Shown here piece by piece: positions 1-7,417 of a DNA stretch of 30,484 nt. The position numbers and the translations under genes are program-made. The number at the start of each line of letters is the position of its first letter. Position 1 is the stretch's first letter. Under the pieces are notes generated by a model that was not told the DNA's origin, searched no databases, and saw only the letters and a list, made by a program, of their open reading frames with translations. Source of the DNA: Thermoleophilaceae bacterium (GTDB lineage Bacteria; Actinomycetota; Thermoleophilia; Solirubrobacterales; Thermoleophilaceae); NCBI GenBank assembly GCA_013813135.1, contig JACCSF010000011.1:1-30484 (forward strand), given 5' to 3'.

Positions 1-1731
1 GACGAGCGCGCCCGCGCGCTCGAGCAGGCGGCGCGCGCGAGCGACGACCGCGGCGAGCTCCTCGAGCGCCGGCTGCGCGAGCAGCGCGAGGCGCTGCGCC
101 ACGAGCAGCGGCTTCGGGTGCGGGTCGAAAGGGCCCGCCAGGCCGAGCGCGAGTGGACGCGCGAGCTCCGCGAGCAGGTGCTGCGCACGTACCGCAGTGG
201 TCCGGGAACTGGGGGCCTGCACGAGCTCGTGCTCGAGGTCGCCACGCGTCTCTCTCAAGCGGAGCGCGGGCTGCTCCTGTCGAAGCGCGACGCCGACGGC
301 GACGGCCGGCTCGACCTGGTGTGCCACAGCGGCTTCCGCAACGACCCCGCCGACAGCTCGGTGGCCCAGCGGTTCGCCGAGCGGGTGCTCGAGCGAGACG
401 AGATCGTGCGCGAGGACGCGCCCGGTGACGGAGTGTCCGCGGCCGACGGCGAGATCGACTCGCTTGTGGCGATTCCCGTGTATATGAACGACGGCTTCGA
501 GGGAGTCGTCGTCTGCGCGAACCGCCCCGGCGGCTTCGAGGAGCTCGACGACGATGTGATGCTCGCCCTCGGCGACCACGCGGGCTCCGTGCTCGAGAAC
601 CACCGCCTGCAGGGTCGCGTGCGCTCGTCGTATCTGGCCGTCGTCGGGATTCTCGCGGATGCCGTCGAGAGCACGGATCTCCTCGTGGACTCGCATTCGA
701 TCGCGGTCAGCCATTACGTGGAGCGCGTCGCCCGGCGACTCGAGCTCGATCCGGCCCGGCGCGAGCAGCTGCTGTTCACCGGACTGCTGCGCGACGTCGG
801 CAAGCTCGGCATCAGCGAGCGCGTGCTTTTGAAACCGGGCCGCCTGACGCCGGATGAGCGGAGGGTGATCGAGTTGCATCCGGAGATCGGCGCGCGCATC
901 GTGGAGCGGGTTCCCGGGTTGGTCGGCCTCGCGCCCGGGATCCGTCATCACCACGAGCGCTGGGACGGGCAGGGGTACCCCGACGGCCTGCGCGGCGAGG
1001 AGATCCCCGTCGAGGCTCGCGTGGTGGCTTTGATCGACTGCTTCAGCGCCCTCATCTCCACGCGCCCCTACCGGCAGCGGCTCACCCCGGCAGAGGCCTG
1101 TGCCGAGATCGAGCGCTGCGCCGGAAGCCAGTTCGACCCCGAGATCGCGGCGCTGTTCGTCGAGGAGGTCCGCCGCCAGCCGCCCGAGCCGGCGTACACG
1201 GAGTCGCTGCCCGCGGAACTGCTGGCGCTCGCCCCGGCCGAGGAAGCGTTGGCCACGGCGCGGCTGGGAGCCGCCTCCGCCGCCGCGAGCGACAACGTGA
1301 CCCTTCTGCACTCGCATCGCTACCTGCAGGAGGTGGCGGCCCGCGAGGCCGAGCGCGCAGCCCGCAACCGCCGGCCGTTCGCCGTGGCAATGATCGAGCT
1401 CTCCGAACTGTCCATGATCAACCGGCGGGAGGGCTACGCGGGGGGCGACATGGCCCTGCAGGCGGCGGCCCGCGCGCTCGAACGTACGATGGCCGGGGAG
1501 CCGGCGACGATTGGTCGCTACAGCGGGCGTCGGCTCGCCGTGGTGCTGCCGGGCACCGGCGACACCACCGCACCCGAGCGCGGAGCCACGCTCGTCGAGC
1601 AGCTCGAGCAACTCGAGCGCTCGGGCCCCCGCGTCCGTGTGGGGGTGGCCGTCTGGCAGCCCGGGGACCACGGTGAGGACGTCTTCGCGCGCGCCCGCCT
1701 CGCTCTCGAGGCCACTCCGGCCGTGACGTAG
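1..1731 (+). CDS. GAF/HD-GYP/GGDEF-like signalling protein, 5' partial, degenerate active sites
   Basis: The frame is open to the first base of the window, so the true start lies upstream; 576 codons are visible. The first ~60 residues are Glu/Arg/Ala-rich and look like a coiled coil. A GAF-like domain follows (~70-200), then an HD-GYP domain (~205-390) with HHERWDGQGYPDGL and RPYR, then a GGDEF-like fold (~425-570). HD-GYP proteins normally hydrolyse cyclic di-GMP. Here the HD dyad reads LLRDVGK, Arg replacing His at codon 264 (CGC instead of CAC), and the second Asp of the usual DxxDAL is Ser at codon 349 (IDCFSAL). The GGDEF loop reads SGRRLAVVLP, so cyclase activity is unlikely. I infer a c-di-GMP-related receptor or scaffold with little or no catalysis. 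Domain assignment is firm; loss of activity is inferred from missing ligands. Confidence 0.88.
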   Translation, partial: DERARALEQAARASDDRGELLERRLREQREALRHEQRLRVRVERARQAEREWTRELREQVLRTYRSGPGTGGLHELVLEVATRLSQAERGLLLSKRDADGDGRLDLVCHSGFRNDPADSSVAQRFAERVLERDEIVREDAPGDGVSAADGEIDSLVAIPVYMNDGFEGVVVCANRPGGFEELDDDVMLALGDHAGSVLENHRLQGRVRSSYLAVVGILADAVESTDLLVDSHSIAVSHYVERVARRLELDPARREQLLFTGLLRDVGKLGISERVLLKPGRLTPDERRVIELHPEIGARIVERVPGLVGLAPGIRHHHERWDGQGYPDGLRGEEIPVEARVVALIDCFSALISTRPYRQRLTPAEACAEIERCAGSQFDPEIAALFVEEVRRQPPEPAYTESLPAELLALAPAEEALATARLGAASAAASDNVTLLHSHRYLQEVAAREAERAARNRRPFAVAMIELSELSMINRREGYAGGDMALQAAARALERTMAGEPATIGRYSGRRLAVVLPGTGDTTAPERGATLVEQLEQLERSGPRVRVGVAVWQPGDHGEDVFARARLALEATPAVT

Positions 1732-1779
1732 ACCAGCGACTCGCGCGTACGGAAACCCTGCTGAAGAACTTTCGCCTGG

Positions 1780-3021
1780 ATGGGAAGGCTCGCAGGTCCC
1801 GGCGCGACGCTCCTGGTGACGGCGGCTCTGGCGGTCGCCCCGGCAGGCGCGGCAGCCGCGCCCGGCGAGCTCGATGGGGGCTTCGGGGTGGGCGGCGTCG
1901 CCCCTACTCCCGGGCTGGCCGGGGGCGCGGTCGCCCTGCAGCCGGACGGCAAGATCGTGGTCGCCGGCGTCACCCCCGACTCGCGCTTCGCGGTCGCCCG
2001 TTACAACGCCGATGGGAGTCCGGACAAGAGCTTCGGCGGCGCAGGGCTCACCGCCACGACGTTCGGGACCACCGTCCAGGCGGCCTACGACCTGGCGGTG
2101 CAGCCGGATGGCGCGATCGTCGCCGTGGGGACCGCTGGCGAGGACTTCGGGCGCCGGCGCAGCTTCGCCCTCGCCCGCTTCACGGCCGGCGGGACGCTCG
2201 ACCCCACGTTCGGAGGCGACGGAAAGGTCACCACCGACGTCGGGGGCGCCAGCATCAACGACGCGTCGGGGGTGGCGTTGCAGGCCGACGCCAAGATCGT
2301 CCTGGCCGGCTACGCGGCCGGCGCGAGCGGCGGCCCCTTCGCGGTCGCGCGCTACAACGCCGACGGCACGCTCGACCCGAGCTTCGGCAGCGGCGGCGCG
2401 GTGACGACCAACATTGCGGGCGGCGCGGTCGACGTCGCCATCGGACCCAGGCGACGGATAGTCGCCGGGGGGCTGACGTTCGCGCCCGGCGGGCAGTACG
2501 ACTTCGCCCTCGCCCGCTACCGCCCGGAGGGCGCGTTCGACTTCGACTTCGGATTCGCCGGGCGGGTGTTCACCGACCTGGGCGCCAGCGACGCGCTCAC
2601 GGCGATCGCGGTCGGCAAGGTCGGTCGAGTGACCGCCGTGGGATCGACCTCGCGCAGCGTGAGCTCCACCGACTTCGCTGCGGCGCGGTACACCCGCGAC
2701 GGCCGCCGGGACAGCTCGTTCGACGGCGACGGGCTGGTGACCACGACGTTCGGCGTCGGCGTTCAGATCGCGTACGCCGTGGCGCTGGACGCCGGGAAGA
2801 CCGTGGTCGCCGGCCTCGCTCACAGCTCAGCGACCGGCGACGACGTCGCACTCGCCCGGTACAAGCACAACGGCCAGCTCGACAGCCGGTTCGGCGCCGG
2901 CGGCCGCGTCCTCACCGACCTCGTTGGTGCGAACAACTCGGCGCACGACCTCGCCATCCAGTCGGACGGCGCGATCGTGGTGATCGCGAACGGCGCACTG
3001 CTGCGATACGCCGGGCGATAG
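1780..3021 (+). CDS. Secreted delta-60 repeat protein
   Basis: This 413-residue protein opens with an Arg then a hydrophobic Ala/Val/Leu stretch ending in AAAAPG, which looks like a signal peptide. The rest is about seven repeats of 55-60 residues. Each carries an F-A-x-A-R-Y-x-x-x-G-x-L-D-x-x-F-G core followed by a Gly-rich turn and V-T-T, then a V-A-x-Q-x-D-G-x-I-V strand. This is the delta-60 (NHL/propeller-like) repeat pattern, predicted to form an extracellular beta-propeller. No enzymatic motif is visible and the family's role is unknown. The ATG at 1780 is the only start that keeps the signal peptide. It lies 48 bases after the preceding gene and could be co-transcribed with it. The stop at 3019-3021 abuts the phage-derived debris, and the last repeat seems complete. 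Confidence 0.85.
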   Translation: MGRLAGPGATLLVTAALAVAPAGAAAAPGELDGGFGVGGVAPTPGLAGGAVALQPDGKIVVAGVTPDSRFAVARYNADGSPDKSFGGAGLTATTFGTTVQAAYDLAVQPDGAIVAVGTAGEDFGRRRSFALARFTAGGTLDPTFGGDGKVTTDVGGASINDASGVALQADAKIVLAGYAAGASGGPFAVARYNADGTLDPSFGSGGAVTTNIAGGAVDVAIGPRRRIVAGGLTFAPGGQYDFALARYRPEGAFDFDFGFAGRVFTDLGASDALTAIAVGKVGRVTAVGSTSRSVSSTDFAAARYTRDGRRDSSFDGDGLVTTTFGVGVQIAYAVALDAGKTVVAGLAHSSATGDDVALARYKHNGQLDSRFGAGGRVLTDLVGANNSAHDLAIQSDGAIVVIANGALLRYAGR

Positions 3022-3024
3022 AGC

Positions 3025-3395
3025 CCGTTCCTCCGACACCGCCGCGACTTGGACCCCACGGCGTCGGCGCCGGAGCGCCGATCGGGCGCCGTTGGTCTCC
3101 CAGCCGGCGAACCTGGTCGGATCGGCGCCCCGGCTGCCGCCACAGCGGCGGAGAACGGCCCCTTGCCGTGCTTGGCGGGACGCACGATCATCCCGCCGCG
3201 GCGGTGGATGAACCGTCCGGCCGGGTCGAGCGCATAGAAGTTCAGGAGGAAGTCCCACTGGTCACCGGTCAGCAGAAACGGCTCACCACGCCGTTCGGCG
3301 TCGGGGATCGCGCAGTGATTTTGGATCCACCACCCGGCGGCAGCGTCCTCCAACTCGACTGCGCCGAACTTCGGCGCACACGCGCCCCAGGCGGC
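3025..3395 (-). pseudogene. Phage terminase large-subunit N-terminal fragment, frame-broken
   Basis: Read on the minus strand from about 3395 down, one frame gives APKFGAVELEDAAAGWW, then GEPFLLTGDQWDFLLNFYAL, then RRGGMIVRPAKHGKGPFSAA. This matches the start of actinophage-type terminase large subunits, including the R-P-x-x-x-G-K-x-P ATPase P-loop. The homology then hops frame: RFAGWETNGA in a second frame, PIGAPAPTPW in a third, and VQVAAVSEE back in the second. That order is the one expected for a terminase ('RFDGW...PTPWVQVAAVSE'). It stops near 3025, against the stop of the delta-60 gene. The C-terminal nuclease domain is absent. No single frame encodes it, so it is a dead remnant of a phage. 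The family call comes from motif recall and order, not from a database search. Confidence 0.72.
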
Positions 3396-3452
3396 TTAGG
3401 GCTTGGCGCCAACACGATCCCCTTCCCGCCCGCAGTACAGTGCGACGCCACC

Positions 3453-3860
3453 GTGGCCGAAAGTGGACCGCTCACCGTCGACGAAGACCTCTTTCTCGAA
3501 GCAGTCAACGTTCTCTCCACGCTTGACCGGAGAGGAGACCGGCTCGACCCCGCCAGCGCCGCACGGGAGTTCATGCAGAACCCCGTCATCGACGCCCATT
3601 ACGAGAACGCCACAGGCACTGCACCGGACAGCCAGTCGCTTGGGCTCGCCGCCGCCCTGATGGACACCATCTGCCGGCCGCAAGACCCCGACTCGCTCGG
3701 GACCTACCTGGACCGGCGCCGCTCGATCGAACAGGCCGCCGCCGACTTTGTGCGCACGGCCGTTTGGTCCTTCCTCGCCGCGTGGACGCAGCGGTACGGC
3801 GCGTTCATGCAGACCTCGCCGCGCGACGGAGTCGTCGACCCTAACCGCGAATCCTCCTAG
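3453..3860 (+). CDS. Hypothetical protein in phage-derived debris (135 aa)
   Basis: I do not recognise this protein. It is 135 residues from the GTG at 3453 and has a balanced composition, unlike the Arg/Pro/Ser-rich shadow frames, with G/C-rich third positions typical of real genes here. It looks soluble and mostly helical: an acidic N-terminal half (TVDEDLFLEAVNVLSTLDRR), a central LGLAAALMDTIC helix and an aromatic helix near the C-terminus (AVWSFLAAWTQRYGAF). The frame is open upstream to 3168, but that part overlaps the terminase remnant and reads poorly. There is no clear ribosome site. A TACAGT at 3436-3441, 11 bases before the GTG, could be a -10 box for a leaderless transcript. It sits between the terminase remnant and the truncated creatininase, so it may have come in with the same foreign DNA. 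Confidence 0.5.
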   Translation: MAESGPLTVDEDLFLEAVNVLSTLDRRGDRLDPASAAREFMQNPVIDAHYENATGTAPDSQSLGLAAALMDTICRPQDPDSLGTYLDRRRSIEQAAADFVRTAVWSFLAAWTQRYGAFMQTSPRDGVVDPNRESS

Positions 3861-4453
3861 ACCCCGCCGCGGACACGTTCACGGAGCTGCTCTACGACAT
3901 AGCGCGCTCGCTGATCCATCACGGCTGGAACAAGCTCGTGTTCGTCAACGGCCACGGCTCGAACACCAAGGTGATCGACCCCCTGCTCCGGCGCATCAAG
4001 TACGAGACCGGGGCGTTCGCGGCCCTCTACAAGCCGTACGCGGAGCGCTACATCGGTCTGCTCGAAGACCTGCTCGAAAACCCGCCGGACGAGACGCCCG
4101 GCTGGCACGCCTCGGAGCTGGAGACGTCGCAGGTGATGGCTCACGATCCGCGGATGGTCGACATGGATCGAGCCGCCGAGGACCGCGCGCAGGTCCCGCA
4201 GTGGCTGCCGGAGTCCTTCATCAAGACCGACGGCGCCCCCGATGTCGAGTTCGACGGCTACCAGTACTTCGTATTCCCGATGGACCACGCCGAGTTCTCG
4301 AAGACCGGGGTGATCGGCAACCCGATGCGCGCGACCCCGGAGAAAGGTGACGAGGCGCTCAACCGCTTCGCGGACCACCTCGTGAAGGCGCTCGACGAAT
4401 TCCGCCGCGTCGACGTCACGGTGACCAAGCGAGCGTTCGAGGACCGCGTCTGA
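3845..4453 (+). pseudogene. Creatininase-family hydrolase, N-terminal third missing
   Basis: From about 3860 the frame reads DTFTELLYDIARSLIHHGWN, then VNGHGSN and HASELETSQVM, all characteristic of the creatininase/creatinine amidohydrolase family (metal-dependent C-N hydrolases). Family members are about 250 residues. Here only the C-terminal ~200 remain, and the N-terminal strand with the E-x-H-G-x-H and T-D metal ligands is gone. The frame is closed by TAA at 3842-3844 and has no good start before the ATG at 3938, so the homology begins abruptly beside foreign DNA. A short product from 3938 could be translated but should be inactive. It ends 32 bases before the DeoR gene, so it was probably the first gene of the operon that follows. 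Confidence 0.75.
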
Positions 4454-4485
4454 GTCCCGCGCCCCCCGCACTGCGTCGTGCCCAG

Positions 4486-5262
4486 ATGCTCGAGCGCATC
4501 CAGCGCGAAGGCGGACTGTCCGTCGCCGAGCTGGCGCGCAGCTACGCGGTGTCCGCGATCACGGTACACCGAGATCTCGAGCAGCTCGCCGGCGAGGGGC
4601 TGGTCGAGAGGGTCCACGGGGGCGCTAGGGCGGTCGGCCCCACCCCCACCCAGCTCGCCGCGCCTGCGATCGCGACGGCTTGGTCGCAGCGCGTCGAGCA
4701 GGCCAGCGCGGCGAAGGAGGCGATCGCGGCGCGCGCTGCGCAGCTTGTCTTGCCGGGCTCGACCGTCTTCCTCGACGCCTCGTCGAGCGCCCTGGCGCTC
4801 GCGCGGCGGCTGGTGGACGACCCGCCGAACGAGCTGACGCTCGTGACGAGCTCTCCTGCGATCGCCTTCCAGATCCAGGCCGAGCCGGTGCACGTGGTCG
4901 TGGCGCCCGGTGAGCTCGACCAGCACATGCGCATGCTGGCCGGGCGCTGGACGGTCGAGTTCCTGACGCAGCTGAACTTCGATGTGGCGTTCGTCTCGTG
5001 CGCCGGCATTACGCTCGAGGAGGGGCTCACCACCTCGCGCCGGCCGGTCGCCGACGTCATCGACGCCGCCCGGGCCGGCGCGCAGCGCACCGTGGCGCTG
5101 ATCGATGCCACGAAGTTCGGGCGGGCCTCGCTGCTCACGATCATGGGCGCGGAGGACCCGGACCTGATCATCACGGATGCCGCGCTGTCCCCCGACGTCG
5201 AGAGCGCGTACCTGACCGCCGGCGTCCATCTGGAGACCCTGTCCACCAAGGAGGCAGCATGA
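4486..5262 (+). CDS. DeoR-family transcriptional regulator
   Basis: This 258-residue protein has the DeoR layout: an N-terminal winged helix (MLERIQREGGLSVAELA, then ITVHRDLEQLAGEGLVERVHGG, residues ~1-50) and a C-terminal sugar-phosphate sensor domain (~75-235) with FLDASSSALALA, LTLVTSSPAIA and a Cys-containing FVSCAGIT strand. DeoR proteins usually repress catabolic operons and release DNA on binding a phosphorylated sugar intermediate. ATG 4486 is the first good start. The frame continues a few codons upstream as ALRRAQ, so a slightly longer form is possible. Its stop overlaps the next ATG (ATGA, 5259-5262), so it is co-transcribed and coupled with the operon it most likely controls. The effector is not predictable from sequence. 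Confidence 0.9.
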   Translation: MLERIQREGGLSVAELARSYAVSAITVHRDLEQLAGEGLVERVHGGARAVGPTPTQLAAPAIATAWSQRVEQASAAKEAIAARAAQLVLPGSTVFLDASSSALALARRLVDDPPNELTLVTSSPAIAFQIQAEPVHVVVAPGELDQHMRMLAGRWTVEFLTQLNFDVAFVSCAGITLEEGLTTSRRPVADVIDAARAGAQRTVALIDATKFGRASLLTIMGAEDPDLIITDAALSPDVESAYLTAGVHLETLSTKEAA

Positions 5263-6260
5263 CCCGTCCCGTCACCCTGTTCACCGGCCAGTGGGCCGAT
5301 CTGACGCTCGAGGAGCTCGCGCAGAAGTGCGGCGAGTGGGGCTTCGACGGCCTCGAACTCGCGTGCTGGGGCGACCATTTCGACGTCGCCCAGGCGCTGA
5401 GCGACTCCGGCTACTGCGCCGGCCGCCACGAGATCCTCGAGCGCCACGGCCTCTCGTGCTGGGCGATCGGGAACCACCTCGTCGGTCAGGCGGTGTGCGA
5501 CCCGATCGACGAGCGCCACAAGACGGTGCTGCCGCCGGACGTGTGGGGCGACGGCGATCCCGAGGGTGTGCGGCAGCGGGCGGCCGAGTACATGAAGGAC
5601 ACCGCGCGTGCAGCGGCTCAGCTGGGCGTGCAGGTGGTGACCGGCTTCACCGGGTCATCCACCTGGCACATGCTCTACTCGTTCCCGCCGAACGACTGCG
5701 ACGCGATCGAACGCGGCTACGACGACTTCGCGGAGCGCTGGACGCCTATCGTCGACGTCTTCGAGGCCGAGGGCGTGAAGTTCGCGCTCGAGGTGCACCC
5801 GACGGAGATCGCCTACGACTTCGTGACCACGCGCAAGGCGCTCGCGGCGATCGGCGATCGGGAGGGGTTCGGAATCAACTTCGACCCGAGCCACCTCGAG
5901 CATCAATTCCTCGACTCCGCCGCGTTCATCGGCGAATTCGGGGACCGCATCTCGCACGCGCACGTCAAGGACTCCAAGCGCCGGCTCGACGGGCGCTCGT
6001 CGATCCTCGGCGGGCACCTGAACTTCGGCGAGCCCGGGCGCGGCTGGGACTTCGTCTCGCCCGGACACGGGGACGTCGACTTCGAGGAGATGTTCCGCGC
6101 GCTCAACCGGGTCGGCTACGAGGGCCCGCTGTCGATCGAGTGGGAGGACTCGGGCATGGACCGCGACTGGGGCGCCCCGGACGCACTCGCCTTCGTTCGC
6201 CGCACGGACTTCTCGCCGTCCGATGTGGCGTTCGACGCCGCGTTCGCGAAGGAGGCCTGA
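5259..6260 (+). CDS. Xylose-isomerase-like TIM-barrel sugar isomerase/epimerase
   Basis: This 333-residue protein belongs to the AP-endonuclease-2/xylose-isomerase-like TIM-barrel superfamily. It begins TLFTGQWADLTLEELAQKCG, the usual first strand and helix. Candidate divalent-metal ligands sit in expected places: Glu in ALEVHPTE, Asp and His in NFDPSHLEHQ, His in SHAHVKD, and Glu in LSIEWEDSG. Members interconvert keto and aldo sugars, epimerise them, or dehydrate inositol derivatives; the exact reaction cannot be read here. The ATG overlaps the DeoR stop by four bases (ATGA) and its own stop overlaps the next start (ATGA at 6257-6260 reading as TGATG), so both junctions are coupled. Pairing with a Gfo/Idh oxidoreductase is common in operons that process oxidised sugars or cyclitols. 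Confidence 0.88.
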   Translation: MTRPVTLFTGQWADLTLEELAQKCGEWGFDGLELACWGDHFDVAQALSDSGYCAGRHEILERHGLSCWAIGNHLVGQAVCDPIDERHKTVLPPDVWGDGDPEGVRQRAAEYMKDTARAAAQLGVQVVTGFTGSSTWHMLYSFPPNDCDAIERGYDDFAERWTPIVDVFEAEGVKFALEVHPTEIAYDFVTTRKALAAIGDREGFGINFDPSHLEHQFLDSAAFIGEFGDRISHAHVKDSKRRLDGRSSILGGHLNFGEPGRGWDFVSPGHGDVDFEEMFRALNRVGYEGPLSIEWEDSGMDRDWGAPDALAFVRRTDFSPSDVAFDAAFAKEA

Positions 6261-7417
6261 TGCCGGACACGGGATTCTCGACGATGGGCGATGCGCGCGC
6301 GGAGGGTGAAGTTCAGCCGATCGGGGTGGGCATGCTCGGCTACGCGTTCATGGGCAAGGCTCATTCCAACGCGTACAAGACGCTCGCGTACATGACCTGG
6401 CCGCCGCCGCTCCTGCCCGAGCTGGTCGCGATCGCCGGCCGCAACGAGGAGGCGGTGTCCGAGGCCGCGCGGCGCTACGGGTTCGCGGAATACGTCACCG
6501 ACTGGCGCGCACTCGTCGCCGACGACCGGGTGCAGCTGTTCGACAATTCCGGCCCGAACAACCTCCACGCCGAGCCGACGATCGCCGCGGCCGAGGCGGG
6601 CAAGCACGTGATCTGCGAGAAGCCGCTTGGCCGCACCGCGGACGAGGCCCACGAGACTTGGCAGCGCGTGGCGGCCACCGGGGTCAAGCACATGTGCGCC
6701 TTCAACTACCGGTTCGTGCCGGCCGTCCGGCTCGCTCGCGAGATCATCGAGTCGGGAGAGCTCGGCGAGATCACGCACTTCCGGGGCGCGTACCTGCAGG
6801 AGTGGGGCGCCACCGACGACGCACTCTGGCGCTTCGACAAGGATGCCGCGGGCTCGGGGGCGCTCGGCGATCTCGGCGCGCACGTGATCGACCTTGCGCG
6901 CTACCTCGTTGGCGAGATCGAGACGGTGAGCGCGCTGGCCGCGACGTTCCAGCCTGGCCGGGGAGTCGACGACGCCATCGAGGCGGCGGTCGCGTTCGAG
7001 GGCGGAGCGGTCGGCACGATCGAGGCGTCGCGCTTCGCCACCGGCCGCAAGAACGCCTTCACATGGGAGATCAACGGCTCGAAGGGCTCGATCGCGTTCG
7101 ACCTCGAGCGACTCAACGAGCTGCAGGTCCATTTCGCCGACTCGTCCCCGGGCGCCTCGGCCCAGGGGTTCCGCACCGTCCTCGTCACCGAGGCGGATCA
7201 CCCGTTCTGGAAGCACTGGTGGCCCCATGGCCACATCATCGGGTGGGAGCACACCTTCGTGCACGAGCTGCACCACCTGCTGACGGCGATCCGTGACGAC
7301 TCCGACGTCGCGCCGCACGCCGCCACGCTCGAGGACGGCTATCGGGCGGCCGAGGTTTGCGACGCGATGCTCCGGTCTGCGGCAGGAGGCGGGCGTGAGC
7401 CAATCGCGTACCGCTGA
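6260..7417 (+). CDS. Gfo/Idh/MocA-family NAD(P)-dependent oxidoreductase
   Basis: This 385-residue protein has an N-terminal Rossmann domain (~residues 15-145) with GVGMLGYAFMGKAH as the dinucleotide loop, and the family's EKP motif in VICEKPLGRT, whose Lys contacts substrate. The C-terminal alpha/beta domain carries GDLGAHVIDLARYL, with the likely catalytic His. Such enzymes oxidise sugars, cyclitols or their derivatives using NAD(P). The start is the ATG at 6260, which shares a base with the previous stop. The frame stays open far upstream, but that stretch is out-of-frame isomerase sequence rich in Arg. Its last 23 bases overlap the next gene. Together with the TIM-barrel protein it probably performs two successive steps on one sugar-like substrate. 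Confidence 0.92.
   Translation: MPDTGFSTMGDARAEGEVQPIGVGMLGYAFMGKAHSNAYKTLAYMTWPPPLLPELVAIAGRNEEAVSEAARRYGFAEYVTDWRALVADDRVQLFDNSGPNNLHAEPTIAAAEAGKHVICEKPLGRTADEAHETWQRVAATGVKHMCAFNYRFVPAVRLAREIIESGELGEITHFRGAYLQEWGATDDALWRFDKDAAGSGALGDLGAHVIDLARYLVGEIETVSALAATFQPGRGVDDAIEAAVAFEGGAVGTIEASRFATGRKNAFTWEINGSKGSIAFDLERLNELQVHFADSSPGASAQGFRTVLVTEADHPFWKHWWPHGHIIGWEHTFVHELHHLLTAIRDDSDVAPHAATLEDGYRAAEVCDAMLRSAAGGGREPIAYR

Noticed and set aside
3396..3683. Minus-strand frame with several Cys (RCSACG...) just upstream of the terminase remnant
   Set aside because: It ends in a stop in the same frame as the terminase, so it could be a phage gene, but it lies opposite the better-looking + strand gene at 3453-3860 and matches no family I know.
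5291..6259. N-terminal extension of the Gfo/Idh frame
   Set aside because: Arg-rich shadow of the isomerase gene; the ATG at 6260 overlaps the isomerase stop and begins directly before the Rossmann fold.
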